From Bacillota bacterium (lineage in GTDB: Bacteria; Bacillota; Clostridia; Acetivibrionales; Acetivibrionaceae), in the NCBI GenBank assembly GCA_023398495.1, contig JAEWSG010000107.1:1-34630 (forward strand): a stretch of DNA of 34,630 nt, given 5' to 3'. Below the pieces are notes generated by a model, which worked only from the letters and a program-made list of their open reading frames with translations, was not told where the DNA came from and searched no databases. Position 1 is the first letter of the stretch. Every line of letters starts with the position of its first letter. Positions 22,301-29,757 of this stretch are shown piece after piece. The translations under genes were made by a program, and so were the position numbers.

Positions 22301-24266
22301 TGACAGGTTCTTTGTTCTCCTTATCAATTTGCATAACGGCATCATAACGATACCTTGTTAGCTCATTTTCTATGGTGTGCAGCTTATCAGAAAAATCGAC
22401 TTTCTTTATTTCTTTCATTTCTACCGGCATATCTTCAAAAAATTCCCGTGAGACAAATAACTCCTCACTAATATCGGTTTTGGTATCAAACCCCGGATTT
22501 TGCTTTTTAAACTCCAGCAACGAGTCAAGTAAATCGGTCTTTTTGTCCTGATCCATTATATCTCCAATGAACAGAACTCCCTTTTTACCTAATAAGTCTA
22601 CTGATTTCTTAATTACCTGCCTTAAGTAGTTATGTCCGCTGAAAGCCTGAATAACACTGTTGATTATAACAATATCAAAATCTTTTTCATCAACCTTATC
22701 TATTTCATGAGCCGGAAGGCACTTCAGCTTAATATTTTCATAGTTTTCCCTTTTCGCCCTTTCTCTGTCCTTCTCTATGATAACACCGGACAGGTCAGTG
22801 CCATAATACATACCTACGTGAGGTGCAATTCTGAACATACTTATACCTGAGGCACAACCAATTTCAAGTATCCTCGTGTTCGGATTGAGATAAGGCTTAA
22901 GCTTCTTAAAAACATTATCCGCGTATTCCTCCATCTCTTCTTTTGACAATGCTTCACCCGTGTAGCTGCTTGCCCAGCCACCTCCGCTGATTTCATCAGT
23001 TGCATTTTCACCGATGTATTCCCACAGTTTTCTGTCCATCAACCCACTTTCCTGTACCTCTTGTTCGGCATATATATCTTTAGTATCAATACACAAGAAA
23101 GATTTTAAGGTCTCGCACTCCCACTGCAGCTTGTTTAGCAGCTTTATATTTTTCGCAGTTGATATCATAAGACAGATCTCAGAGTCATTTATTATTGTCT
23201 TTATGCGCTCCTCAGGCAGACCTGTCGATATGGGAACGTATGCCCCGCCTGCTTTTAAAATGCCTAAAATGGCTATTAGCTGTTCAATGCTGTTCTCAAT
23301 AAACAGTCCTACAAGGGTGTCAGGTCTGATACAATGCTGATCAAACAGATAGTTTGCAAGTCTGTTTGCTGCTTTGTCAAGTTCCATATAGGTCAATTGA
23401 TTGTCTTTAAAAACAACCGCAATGTTGTCGGGCGTTTTTGACACTTGTTCTTCAAATAACTTATGAATGGTTTTGTCATTAGGATATTGTGCTGCAGTAT
23501 TATTGAAATCAAATAATATCCTTTTCTTTTCCTCTTGTGTTATAATTGAAAAGTCTTTTAGTTTTTTATTCAGATCTCCGATAGCTTGTTTTAACACACT
23601 CTCAAATCTTGTACCAAGTACCTTTATTGTATCCTCTTTAAAAAGACAGGAATTGTATGTTATATTAATTCTTATTTTATTATCTTCCTTAATGGCAAAG
23701 AGATTGAAATAATTCAAGCAAGAACTTAAAATATCCTCATCAGATGCTTTCTTATGAACACCTTCCATACTCAAAGCAAATTTAAGCATAAGGAGGCTTC
23801 CGCTGTTATCCTCAATCTTCTCTATCAGCTTTTCAACAGGATAATGCTGATGCTTATAGCCTTCTGATACCGTTTGTTTTACAGCCATAAGCAAATCTTT
23901 AAAGGGCATTTCCTCCTTGAGGGAATCCCTAAGTACTATATACTTGTTAAGTTTTTCTATCTCCTCATCCTTATAAACAGGAGATGCAACTATTATATCT
24001 GACTGCCCGGTGTACTTGTATAGCAGCACCTTTAATCCAGCCATCAAAATTATGTATAACAGCAAACCCTGATTTTTACTAAAGGCCAACAGTTTTTCCG
24101 ACAATTCCCCATCAAATTCCATTTCGAAATGAGCTCTTATGCATTCGTTTGTTTTTGGGTAATCAGTCGGGATTTTCAATTCATTAATATCTTCTGAGAG
24201 CATGCCTTCCCAATACTTTCTGGCATTTTCAAACTCTCTGTATGAATTCAGAATATTTGTATTCAT
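16341..24266 (-). CDS. two-module NRPS: half-C, Phe-like A with methyltransferase, PCP, C, Asp-type A, PCP, C
   Basis: The domain order over 2641 residues is as follows. Residues 1-250 are the C-terminal half of a condensation domain without HHxxxDG. The first A domain (about 265-1025) is interrupted between A2 (LKAGG) and A3 (YTSGTTG) by a methyltransferase (about 405-655; ILEIGCASG). The PCP serine is Ser1074. A complete C domain follows (HHSISDG, 1269-1275). The second A domain spans about 1585-2095, its PCP serine is Ser2140, and a final complete C domain (HHIISDG, 2326-2332) runs to the end. The pocket code of A1 is D-A-W-T-I-A-G-V-C, close to the Phe code of GrsA-type domains. A2 reads D-L-T-K-V-G-H-I-G, identical to the Asp code as I recall it. 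Ending in a C domain means it passes the chain to the next protein. GGGGGAG lies 7 nt before the ATG. Confidence 0.94.
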   Translation of the reverse strand: MNTNILNSYREFENARKYWEGMLSEDINELKIPTDYPKTNECIRAHFEMEFDGELSEKLLAFSKNQGLLLYIILMAGLKVLLYKYTGQSDIIVASPVYKDEEIEKLNKYIVLRDSLKEEMPFKDLLMAVKQTVSEGYKHQHYPVEKLIEKIEDNSGSLLMLKFALSMEGVHKKASDEDILSSCLNYFNLFAIKEDNKIRINITYNSCLFKEDTIKVLGTRFESVLKQAIGDLNKKLKDFSIITQEEKKRILFDFNNTAAQYPNDKTIHKLFEEQVSKTPDNIAVVFKDNQLTYMELDKAANRLANYLFDQHCIRPDTLVGLFIENSIEQLIAILGILKAGGAYVPISTGLPEERIKTIINDSEICLMISTAKNIKLLNKLQWECETLKSFLCIDTKDIYAEQEVQESGLMDRKLWEYIGENATDEISGGGWASSYTGEALSKEEMEEYADNVFKKLKPYLNPNTRILEIGCASGISMFRIAPHVGMYYGTDLSGVIIEKDRERAKRENYENIKLKCLPAHEIDKVDEKDFDIVIINSVIQAFSGHNYLRQVIKKSVDLLGKKGVLFIGDIMDQDKKTDLLDSLLEFKKQNPGFDTKTDISEELFVSREFFEDMPVEMKEIKKVDFSDKLHTIENELTRYRYDAVMQIDKENKEPVRPLKNRYQYDLRALEGFSDTSPQTSVTNENLAYIIYTSGTTGIPKGVMIEHKGVANLKSVWKDVIGLSEKDRVIHFANISFDASVWDIFSGLLTGAAVYIMPEDVIGSYNRFEEFLNKNNITFATLPPTYLSNLDPEKINSLKKLITAGSASSIDLFTKWKDRVEYRNGYGPTESTVCATLWKYDDRANISNSVPIGRPANNIRVYVVDKDNNLQPTGVEGELCIAGVSLARGYLKRPELTKEKFVESSFLQGERMYKSGDLARWLPDGNLEFLGRKDDQVKIRGFRIETGEIEFQILQYGGIKEAAVVAKGNEDKFLCAYFTCDREVAALELKDFLAKRLPDYMLPSYFVKMDSMPLTSNSKINIKALPDPEGRRGMEAQYAEPQNVVEEELVKIWRDILGVERIGIDDDFFELGGHSLKATALVTNIHKVFNIEILLKEVFEFSTIRELAMLLQKAKKSTHTSIEPVKVQEDYPKGCYPVSSAQRRLYIVNQYEGIGTGYNMPAAVRVEGKLEKERLEKNFSMLIDRHEAFRTSFECIEGEIYQKIHSSANLNIEYINLGDCVEENSTYENESLEEIIKGFIRPFDLSTVPLLRVGLVQTGVDKYVLIFDMHHSISDGMSMNVLIKEFAYLYCGQELPELRIQYKDFAVWQNKLFESETIKKQEEYWLEKFEGDIPVLDMPYDFARSNIQSFEGDRINFTLDSELTAGLNKLASKTGATLYMVMLAAYNVLLSKYTGQEDIVVGSPAAGRHHADLEGIIGFFINTLALRNYPKENKKVVDFIKEVKENTLAAFDNQDYQYEQLVEKLKVPRDLSRNPLFDTLFAMQNISNSEINIEGLKFESLDLEHKTSKFDLKMEAMEWDDEIRMGLEYKSKLFKKRTMENFAKHYIYILRSLVNNPEAYICELGLMNDKEEKEVLVSFNQSSTGIIDTRSVKQIFEEQAASTPDKTALVSGKVKLTFRQLNNMANSLAWQLVSKGAKPGDRIGILAEQSHTMVISLLGVLKVGAAYLPLDTELPKERLEYMLEDSGAKILLSHGEFPKAISFKGEVIDLESNSQYNDYISNPPDIRKNTDAAYVIYTSGTTGKPKGVIIEDRNLVNYVNWFKNKFDISTEDKTAIVSSLCFDLAYTAFYSALMCGSEMHLMSKEEYSDPQILLPYLNENKITYIKSTPSLFNVIVNSGAFVMPEVCRNLRLVVLGGEKINLNDVEMFNKLYPGAVIVNHYGPTETTIGAIAQVIDFEQFDLYKQLTVIGKPIDNVRVYILDRNLRPLPVGVRGEIYIAGEGVSRGYLNRPDLNKERFIQNPFADEGVDSTNHKFDTMYKTGDMGRYSADGSIEFIGRADDQVKIRGYRVELGEIEDRLLRHKSVKEAFVTIKEDEISDKHIVAYMVCSLEPDDTEIREFMAKQLPVYMIPSYFVRIEKMPLTPNGKVDIRSLPKPKRNKALNYDMPSDETEIKLVRIWQEILNTKQTGINDNFFEAGGHSLKATLLANKIHKAFNVKIHLKDIFTLGTIKNLAKHIRDSKDSIYSSITPIKKENHYAISSAQRRMFVLSRIEGTGVAYNLPGVIDIRGKLCRERFEKAFNELVRRHESLRTSFELVNEQPVQMVNEFIGINIGYTEVFENEVNEIIKGFIRPFDLRETQLFRVKLVKVLDGGLSQEDRHILMYDMHHIISDGVSRKILIDEFLSLYRGKHLEPLRLQYKDFAAWQNDLFESEEIKIKEKYWLEKFKGDIPVINLPTDFERPYIKNFVGNNISFKAGNELTLELKQLALKTGTTLYMVLLSAYKILLSRYSGQEDLIVGSPIAGRPHADLENIIGMFVNMIAIRSFPAGDKTFMDFLEEVSEDCLKAYENQEYQYEELVEKLSVKRDMSRNPLFDVSFTLQNLDIDVIDTEGLKFEPYKFESSVSKFDLTLWCGEANGNTEFIMEYCTSLFKKETIERMSKDYLRILECIVKDQDVKIKDIKLENRYIKREKVLVKEVEFNF

Positions 24267-24300
24267 GTCTTCTCTCCCCCTTTAAAAGAGTACTTTGTAA

Positions 24301-27300
24301 TTATCCTTTTTCTATAACCCCAAAATCCTCATCTAGCAGCTTTTCGAAAATTTCGCCCACATTTTGAATTTTAGAGATCATCCTGTTTTTTTCAACCTTA
24401 TCTAAAAGCTCAATATCCTTAAGCTTGATATGTCTTTCTGAGGTCACCATTGTTAATATCTTTATATAATCTTTTGACATACGTTCTATAGTCTCTTTCT
24501 TAAACAGGCTTGAACAGTACTCAAAAACCAAACTTATAGCATCTCCTTGTTCAGTTGCAAGAATTGTCAAATCAGCTTTGGAGATTTTCGATTCATCCCT
24601 GTAGGGTATAAATTTCAACCCCTTGACCCTCATCTCCGGCATTCTCATATTCTGAAGAACAAACCCTACATCGAATACCGGATTTCTTCCGGGTTTCACC
24701 TCAATATTCAGCTTTTCTACAAGCATTTCAAACTGATAATCTTGATTCTCGTAAGCCTTCAAGGAATTTTCCCGGACACTTGCGATAAACTCCATAAAGG
24801 ACTTATCCGATTGAACATGATTTCTCATTGGCAGTGCATTTACAAACATGCCTATTATATTTTCAAGGTCTGAATGTGATCTGCCGGCTACCGGAGACCC
24901 AACAACAATATCCTCCTGGTTCGAATATTTTGAAAGAAGTATGTTGTATGCCGCCAATAGCACCATATAAAGAGTTGCTCCCGAATCTTCGGCCAGTCTG
25001 TTGATCTCTTTTGTAAGTTCTTTTTCAACGAGGATATTGAGCCTATCTCCCTCAAAACTCTTAATGGACGGCCTTGAAGAATCATAAGGCATGTCCAGCA
25101 GTGGAATTTCTCCTTGGAATCTTTTTACCCAATACTCCTCTTGTTTCTTAAAGTCTATGGAACTTTGCACCTTGTTCTGCCAATTGGAAAAATCCCTATA
25201 CTGAATCTTAAGTTCAGGCAAAACTTTGCCGTCATATAAATCTATAATCTCCTTGACCAGAATGGTCATAGAAGTGCCATCAGATATTATATGGTGCATA
25301 TCAAACATCATTACATGCCTTCCGGTATCCAGCTTTATAAGACCCCCCCTAAGAAGTGGAGCCTTTTCCAGATCAAAGGGCCTTACAAAGGCTTGCATCA
25401 GATTTCTGATGGTCTTTTCTTCATCTGCCGATAAATTCTTTAATTCAGAATAATCAAGCCTGAAATCAGCATCTTCTTGTACTATTTGAACAATTTCTCC
25501 GTTTATAGTTTTAAAAGCAGTCCTTAAAGTCTCATGCCTTTTTATAAGCTTCCTGAAGGCTTGCTCCAACCGTTCCCTGTCCAGATCACCTTCAATTATC
25601 ATAACCCCAGGCATGTTGTAACATGTTTCTATTCCTTTAAGCTGTCCTAATACATAAAGTCTTTTTTGTGCTGAAGAAGCCGGATAGTATTCTGCCTTTT
25701 CTACAGGCTCAATATTTATCCAACTCTTCTTCCCCTGAGCCAAATTGCCGTAGGTTTTATCAATATAATCCGCCAATTCTTCAATTGTTGTATATTCCAT
25801 TATTAAAGCAGGTTTTATAATTGTTCCCATTTGTTTACTCATTCTGTTTGCTATTGTTCCGGCTATTATGGAATCACCACCAAGTTCGTAAAAGTCTTGG
25901 TGAATATCTATCTCACTGTACCCTAATGCTTCACCCCAAACGTTGGCTGTGACTATTTCCGTACCAGTATAACTGCCATTTTCCCTTCCTTTTGGCATAA
26001 TGCTTTCAAAAGTATTTATGTTTTCTCTACAATCACCAATAACTTGTATTTTTTCTTCTTCCGAACTTATCAAATCGGTTGGTTTTTCAGTATTTAATGA
26101 ATATTCAGGTATTTCAAGCCAGCACCTGGTTCTTTCAAATGGGTACACAGGTATATATGCCTTTTTCCGTCTTTCTTCCTTGTAAAACTCTTCCCATTCC
26201 AATTCTGCACCTTCTGTATACAGCTTTAAAATTTCAGCCAATAAAACCTCATCATTTTTCCCTTCCTTGATAAACTGCTTAAGTTTCATGTTGGCAATCC
26301 TGCTCTTATCAATATCCTCATGTTCTAAGACCTTTGCTGCTTTATACTCCCCATAGAAAAACCCTTCGCAACTGATATTTGATAAATCCGAATTTGAGAT
26401 TTTATTGATTTTATCTTTGAAATCTTCCTTGTTTTTTAGCATTAATGCCAGCCTATACTCATAATGTCCTCTGCCTGTATTGGCTGTGTAACAGATATCC
26501 TCTAGCAACTGTCCGTCTTCTTTTTTCACCCTTTGTAAGTATTTTTCAATTAATGTCTTCAAGGCCTCAGTGCTTCTTGCTGAAAGAGCCAGGACCTTTA
26601 TAACTTCGCTCTGCACTTCTGATGTTTCAATTTCTGCCGGGGCCTCTTCCAGAACAATATGGCAATTTGTACCGCTAAGGCCAAAAGCACTAACTCCACA
26701 TCTCCTTGGATATTCAGCTTCCCAGTTCTTCAACTCCTTGTTTATATATAACGGTGAAGATTCAAAATCTATCTTTTTATTAGGCTTGTTAAAGTGCAAA
26801 ATAGGAGGTATCTCTCTTTTGTCTAGTGCAAGAGCCGCCCTTACCATACCTGCTATTCCTGCCGCATTATCCAGATGTCCGATATTGGTTTTTAAGGCTC
26901 CGATAGCACAAAATTGTCTTTTATCAGTGTATCTTCTAAAAGCTCTTCCAATTCCGTCTACCTCTATTGGGTCCCCAAGCTTTGTCCCGGTTCCATGAGT
27001 TTCTATATAGGTGATTGTCTCGGGGTCCACACCTGCATCCTTCCAGGCTTTTAGCAGCACCTTCTCCTGTGCTGCAGCATTAGGAGCTGTGAGCCCTATA
27101 GATCTCCCATCCTGATTTACTGCACTTCCCTTTATAACAGCATATATTCTGTCCCCATCTCTTACAGCCTTGCTTAAGGGCTTGAGCAACACAGCCAGTA
27201 TTCCCTCACCCATACCTGTTCCATCCGAATCATCATCAAAAGCTCTTGTCTTTCCATCCTCCGATTCTATTCCAAACTTTTCACCCGCCTTAAGAGGCAA

Positions 27301-27987
27301 TAGATTCAGCTTTATGCTACCGGCAAGAGCCATTTCACAATCTCCGTTTCTCAAACCCATGCACGCCATGTGAACTGCAACAAGTGATGAGGAACATGCC
27401 GTATCTATCATTACAGCAGGTCCGTGTAAATCCAGCATATATGCCAATCTTCCGGCTATTACTGCTGAAATATTGCCGGGGACTGCTGCAATTACCGAAG
27501 CAGGTTCTACATCAGTTATAAATTTCTTATACTCAAGGCCGGAAACATAACCTAAATAGACCCCGGTTTCAGTACCCTCAAGTTTTTTGCTTCCATATCC
27601 CGAATCCTCAATGGCCTCCCATGCAGTCTGCAAAAACAACCTTTGGTTTGGATCCATAAGGCTGGCCTCTTTTGGAGATATGTTAAAGAATTTATAGTCA
27701 AATTTATCTATCTCGTCAAGATAAGCACCATTTATATATTTGATATCCTTAATTTGAGGGTTTATATATTTCAAATAGCTGTCTGCGTCAATTCTTCTGC
27801 TTTCAGGGTATTCTGTGACACAATCAACTCCATTTCTCATGTCATCCCAGAATTTCTCAACATCTTGTGCTTTGGGGAGTTTTACTGCCATGCCTATTAT
27901 AGCTATATCCTTTGATGATAATTCTTCTATCTCCCCAATAGCTCCACTCAATGTGCCGTCCATTTCAACCAAGTTCAAATCCAACAT
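24301..27987 (-). CDS. hybrid PKS/NRPS protein: ketosynthase without acyltransferase, carrier protein, condensation domain
   Basis: The ketosynthase spans residues about 24-460, with Cys198 in DTACSSS, His331 in THGTGT and His371 in NIGHLD, so it is catalytically complete. A ~200-residue linker follows (about 461-660) that contains no GHSxG acyltransferase motif and no ketoreductase or dehydratase motif, and ends in the YPFERTRCW post-linker. A carrier protein (Ser706, GGDS) and a full C domain (HHIISDG, 898-904) complete the 1228 residues. Malonyl loading must come from a trans-acting acyltransferase not present in the window, and the beta-keto group would stay unreduced here. The ATG at 27987 has GGGGAGG 5 nt upstream. 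A longer frame from 28104 would overlap the upstream gene and lacks a good site, so it was not used. Confidence 0.92.
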   Translation of the reverse strand: MLDLNLVEMDGTLSGAIGEIEELSSKDIAIIGMAVKLPKAQDVEKFWDDMRNGVDCVTEYPESRRIDADSYLKYINPQIKDIKYINGAYLDEIDKFDYKFFNISPKEASLMDPNQRLFLQTAWEAIEDSGYGSKKLEGTETGVYLGYVSGLEYKKFITDVEPASVIAAVPGNISAVIAGRLAYMLDLHGPAVMIDTACSSSLVAVHMACMGLRNGDCEMALAGSIKLNLLPLKAGEKFGIESEDGKTRAFDDDSDGTGMGEGILAVLLKPLSKAVRDGDRIYAVIKGSAVNQDGRSIGLTAPNAAAQEKVLLKAWKDAGVDPETITYIETHGTGTKLGDPIEVDGIGRAFRRYTDKRQFCAIGALKTNIGHLDNAAGIAGMVRAALALDKREIPPILHFNKPNKKIDFESSPLYINKELKNWEAEYPRRCGVSAFGLSGTNCHIVLEEAPAEIETSEVQSEVIKVLALSARSTEALKTLIEKYLQRVKKEDGQLLEDICYTANTGRGHYEYRLALMLKNKEDFKDKINKISNSDLSNISCEGFFYGEYKAAKVLEHEDIDKSRIANMKLKQFIKEGKNDEVLLAEILKLYTEGAELEWEEFYKEERRKKAYIPVYPFERTRCWLEIPEYSLNTEKPTDLISSEEEKIQVIGDCRENINTFESIMPKGRENGSYTGTEIVTANVWGEALGYSEIDIHQDFYELGGDSIIAGTIANRMSKQMGTIIKPALIMEYTTIEELADYIDKTYGNLAQGKKSWINIEPVEKAEYYPASSAQKRLYVLGQLKGIETCYNMPGVMIIEGDLDRERLEQAFRKLIKRHETLRTAFKTINGEIVQIVQEDADFRLDYSELKNLSADEEKTIRNLMQAFVRPFDLEKAPLLRGGLIKLDTGRHVMMFDMHHIISDGTSMTILVKEIIDLYDGKVLPELKIQYRDFSNWQNKVQSSIDFKKQEEYWVKRFQGEIPLLDMPYDSSRPSIKSFEGDRLNILVEKELTKEINRLAEDSGATLYMVLLAAYNILLSKYSNQEDIVVGSPVAGRSHSDLENIIGMFVNALPMRNHVQSDKSFMEFIASVRENSLKAYENQDYQFEMLVEKLNIEVKPGRNPVFDVGFVLQNMRMPEMRVKGLKFIPYRDESKISKADLTILATEQGDAISLVFEYCSSLFKKETIERMSKDYIKILTMVTSERHIKLKDIELLDKVEKNRMISKIQNVGEIFEKLLDEDFGVIEKG

Positions 27988-28025
27988 CTTAACCTCCCCT
28001 TTAACCTTCAATATACTACTATAGT

Positions 28026-28871
28026 TTATCTGTTTATCGCAGCGGAACTTTCTACCTTGATTGCAGCTTGCACTGGTATATGCTGTTTTTTGCAGCTTTT
28101 CCATACCAAGTATGCAGAAATAACCATCCCGGCTATTCCAATTAACATTAATAAAACGAGCCCTGTATCACCGGAACTCAATAAGAGCTCTTTTAGCCCA
28201 GACCTCCTCATTATAAACAGACTCAGTATGCACGTATCCTGAACAAGTATTGAACCCCACAGAGATCTGCTCCAGATATATGGAAGTACATAAATAATTG
28301 AGCCTACTGCAGCATATGTTCCCAAAACCGGGTTAAATTGAAGTACTCCATATATAACTGCCTGTATAATAACTGCCGGGACAATTGGGAGGTTTGTCTT
28401 TAACTCGTTAAAAATCATTCCTCTGAATATTATTTCTTCAAACATTGGCAATACAACCAGCATAATTAATAGTATAAAAACACTTCCCTTTGATTCAAAA
28501 AAGCCTTTCATATAGGTTTCAAACTGCGGAAACGCCCTGTTAACAGCACTTATGCCTGTAAAACATGTAGTAAACAGGCTCATTGAAATGCCCATAGCAG
28601 TTATGCCCAATATACCTTTAGCCCTTATTTTTGAAAAGCTGCACACTTTAAGAAGGCTTTTTTTCCTGAGTTTAAAAATAAGATAATAAATTGAAACCGA
28701 AATAACTGAAATTGAAAAACTGAACAGCGTTTTATTACTCCAAAGGAAATCACTAAGTGCTTTATTTTTTGAGCAAATATTAAAAACAAACCAGTGAACT
28801 CCTCTTAAAGCTGCATATAAAACTATAAGATATAAAGCTATGTATCCTGTCATTTTTAAATATCTCTTCAT
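28026..28871 (-). CDS. CPBP-family membrane protein, degenerate active site
   Basis: The 281-residue protein has about seven to eight hydrophobic segments. The CPBP (CAAX protease / bacteriocin-processing) motif EExxxR is intact as EEIIFR (145-150), followed by GMIFNEL. The two other family motifs are altered: the FxxxH histidine is Gln178 (YGVLQ) and the HxxxN histidine is Gln211 (VQDTC). A metalloprotease mechanism is therefore doubtful. The ATG at 28871 has GGGGAAG 5 nt upstream; an earlier in-frame ATG at 28895 has no good spacing. It lies between a paralogue and the KS gene, so immunity, self-protection or membrane handling of the product is plausible by analogy with bacteriocin clusters. 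That role is inference. Confidence 0.82.
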   Translation of the reverse strand: MKRYLKMTGYIALYLIVLYAALRGVHWFVFNICSKNKALSDFLWSNKTLFSFSISVISVSIYYLIFKLRKKSLLKVCSFSKIRAKGILGITAMGISMSLFTTCFTGISAVNRAFPQFETYMKGFFESKGSVFILLIMLVVLPMFEEIIFRGMIFNELKTNLPIVPAVIIQAVIYGVLQFNPVLGTYAAVGSIIYVLPYIWSRSLWGSILVQDTCILSLFIMRRSGLKELLLSSGDTGLVLLMLIGIAGMVISAYLVWKSCKKQHIPVQAAIKVESSAAINR

Positions 28872-28903
28872 TAATTCTTCCCCCTTGATATTCATCCTTT
28901 GAC

Positions 28904-29722
28904 TTAAACCGTAGCATCAATTCTGCTTTTTTCCGTCAAATTTGTCTTCTTTGTCAGATAAACGGTCGCTGCTATGATAACAATCATGCTAACAGCAATC
29001 AAAGGATTAACAGTATTTCTGCTAATAAGTACATCTCCTGTAACCATCAGAAGGTACATACTCCCTTGACAGGTAGCCTGTGCAATTATCGGTGCCCATA
29101 GTGAATCGGTCAATACATACAAAACACTAAACAATACTGCTCCAATAAAACCATACACCAATAAAGGCATACTGAAGCTGAAGAACAAAAAGCCATACAT
29201 AAGACCTTGAAGTAATAGAGCTAAAGCAAGCGGAAAGTTTTTTCTGAATTCATTAAAGATCAAACCTCTGAAAAATATTTCCTTATACACTGAACCTACA
29301 AGAAGGAAACATGTAAAAACTACAACATTTCCACCATCTACAAACATAAATTTCATTATAGCTACCAAATCTGGATATCTCTCTGTAATATAGGGAAGCT
29401 TGAATACCGATGAAGTAAAAAATCCTGCACTGATTCCAATAACCGAAATAATAACCAAATTACCTGCACTGATTCTTTTTGTCAGCTTAACATGATCAAA
29501 CAGGCTTTTTCTCTTCAACTTTTTAAAGATGAAGTAAAACAAAGCAAACTGTATCAAGTCACTTGTAACGGTTACGACAAGAGAGTTTTTGTTAAGCCAC
29601 GGGCCAATAACCGGTTGAGGTAATATATAAGTTTTCCCCCAGAAAACCAGTGACTTGATGACCAAAAAATACGTACCTATGTAGAGTAGTAAATTGCCTA
29701 ACATAATCAAATACTTTTTCAT
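28904..29722 (-). CDS. CPBP-family membrane protein, more degenerate paralogue
   Basis: The 272 residues have the same multi-pass layout as the gene directly downstream (gap 32 bp). Motif 1 reads KEIFFR (147-152): the first glutamate of EExxxR is Lys147. Motif 2 is YGFLF (176-180), without the histidine. Motif 3 is AQATCQ (214-219), with Gln in place of His. All three family motifs are thus damaged, while the surrounding fold signatures (FRGLIFNEF, SLWAPIIAQ) remain. The frame is intact over its full length, which argues for retention of a non-proteolytic function. GGGGGG and AGGAA precede the ATG, the latter very close. Confidence 0.8.
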   Translation of the reverse strand: MKKYLIMLGNLLLYIGTYFLVIKSLVFWGKTYILPQPVIGPWLNKNSLVVTVTSDLIQFALFYFIFKKLKRKSLFDHVKLTKRISAGNLVIISVIGISAGFFTSSVFKLPYITERYPDLVAIMKFMFVDGGNVVVFTCFLLVGSVYKEIFFRGLIFNEFRKNFPLALALLLQGLMYGFLFFSFSMPLLVYGFIGAVLFSVLYVLTDSLWAPIIAQATCQGSMYLLMVTGDVLISRNTVNPLIAVSMIVIIAATVYLTKKTNLTEKSRIDATV

Positions 29723-29757
29723 TTCCTGCTAACCCCCCAAAAAATTTTTTGAAATTT

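Noticed and set aside
25992..26607. An acyltransferase or ketoreductase in the KS-ACP linker
   Set aside because: No GHSxG, no GxGxxG and the length (~200 residues) is too short for either plus linkers.
27988..28104. A 39-residue N-terminal extension of the ketosynthase protein
   Set aside because: It would overlap the end of the CPBP gene and lacks homology-like sequence; GGGGAGG is placed correctly for the ATG at 27987.
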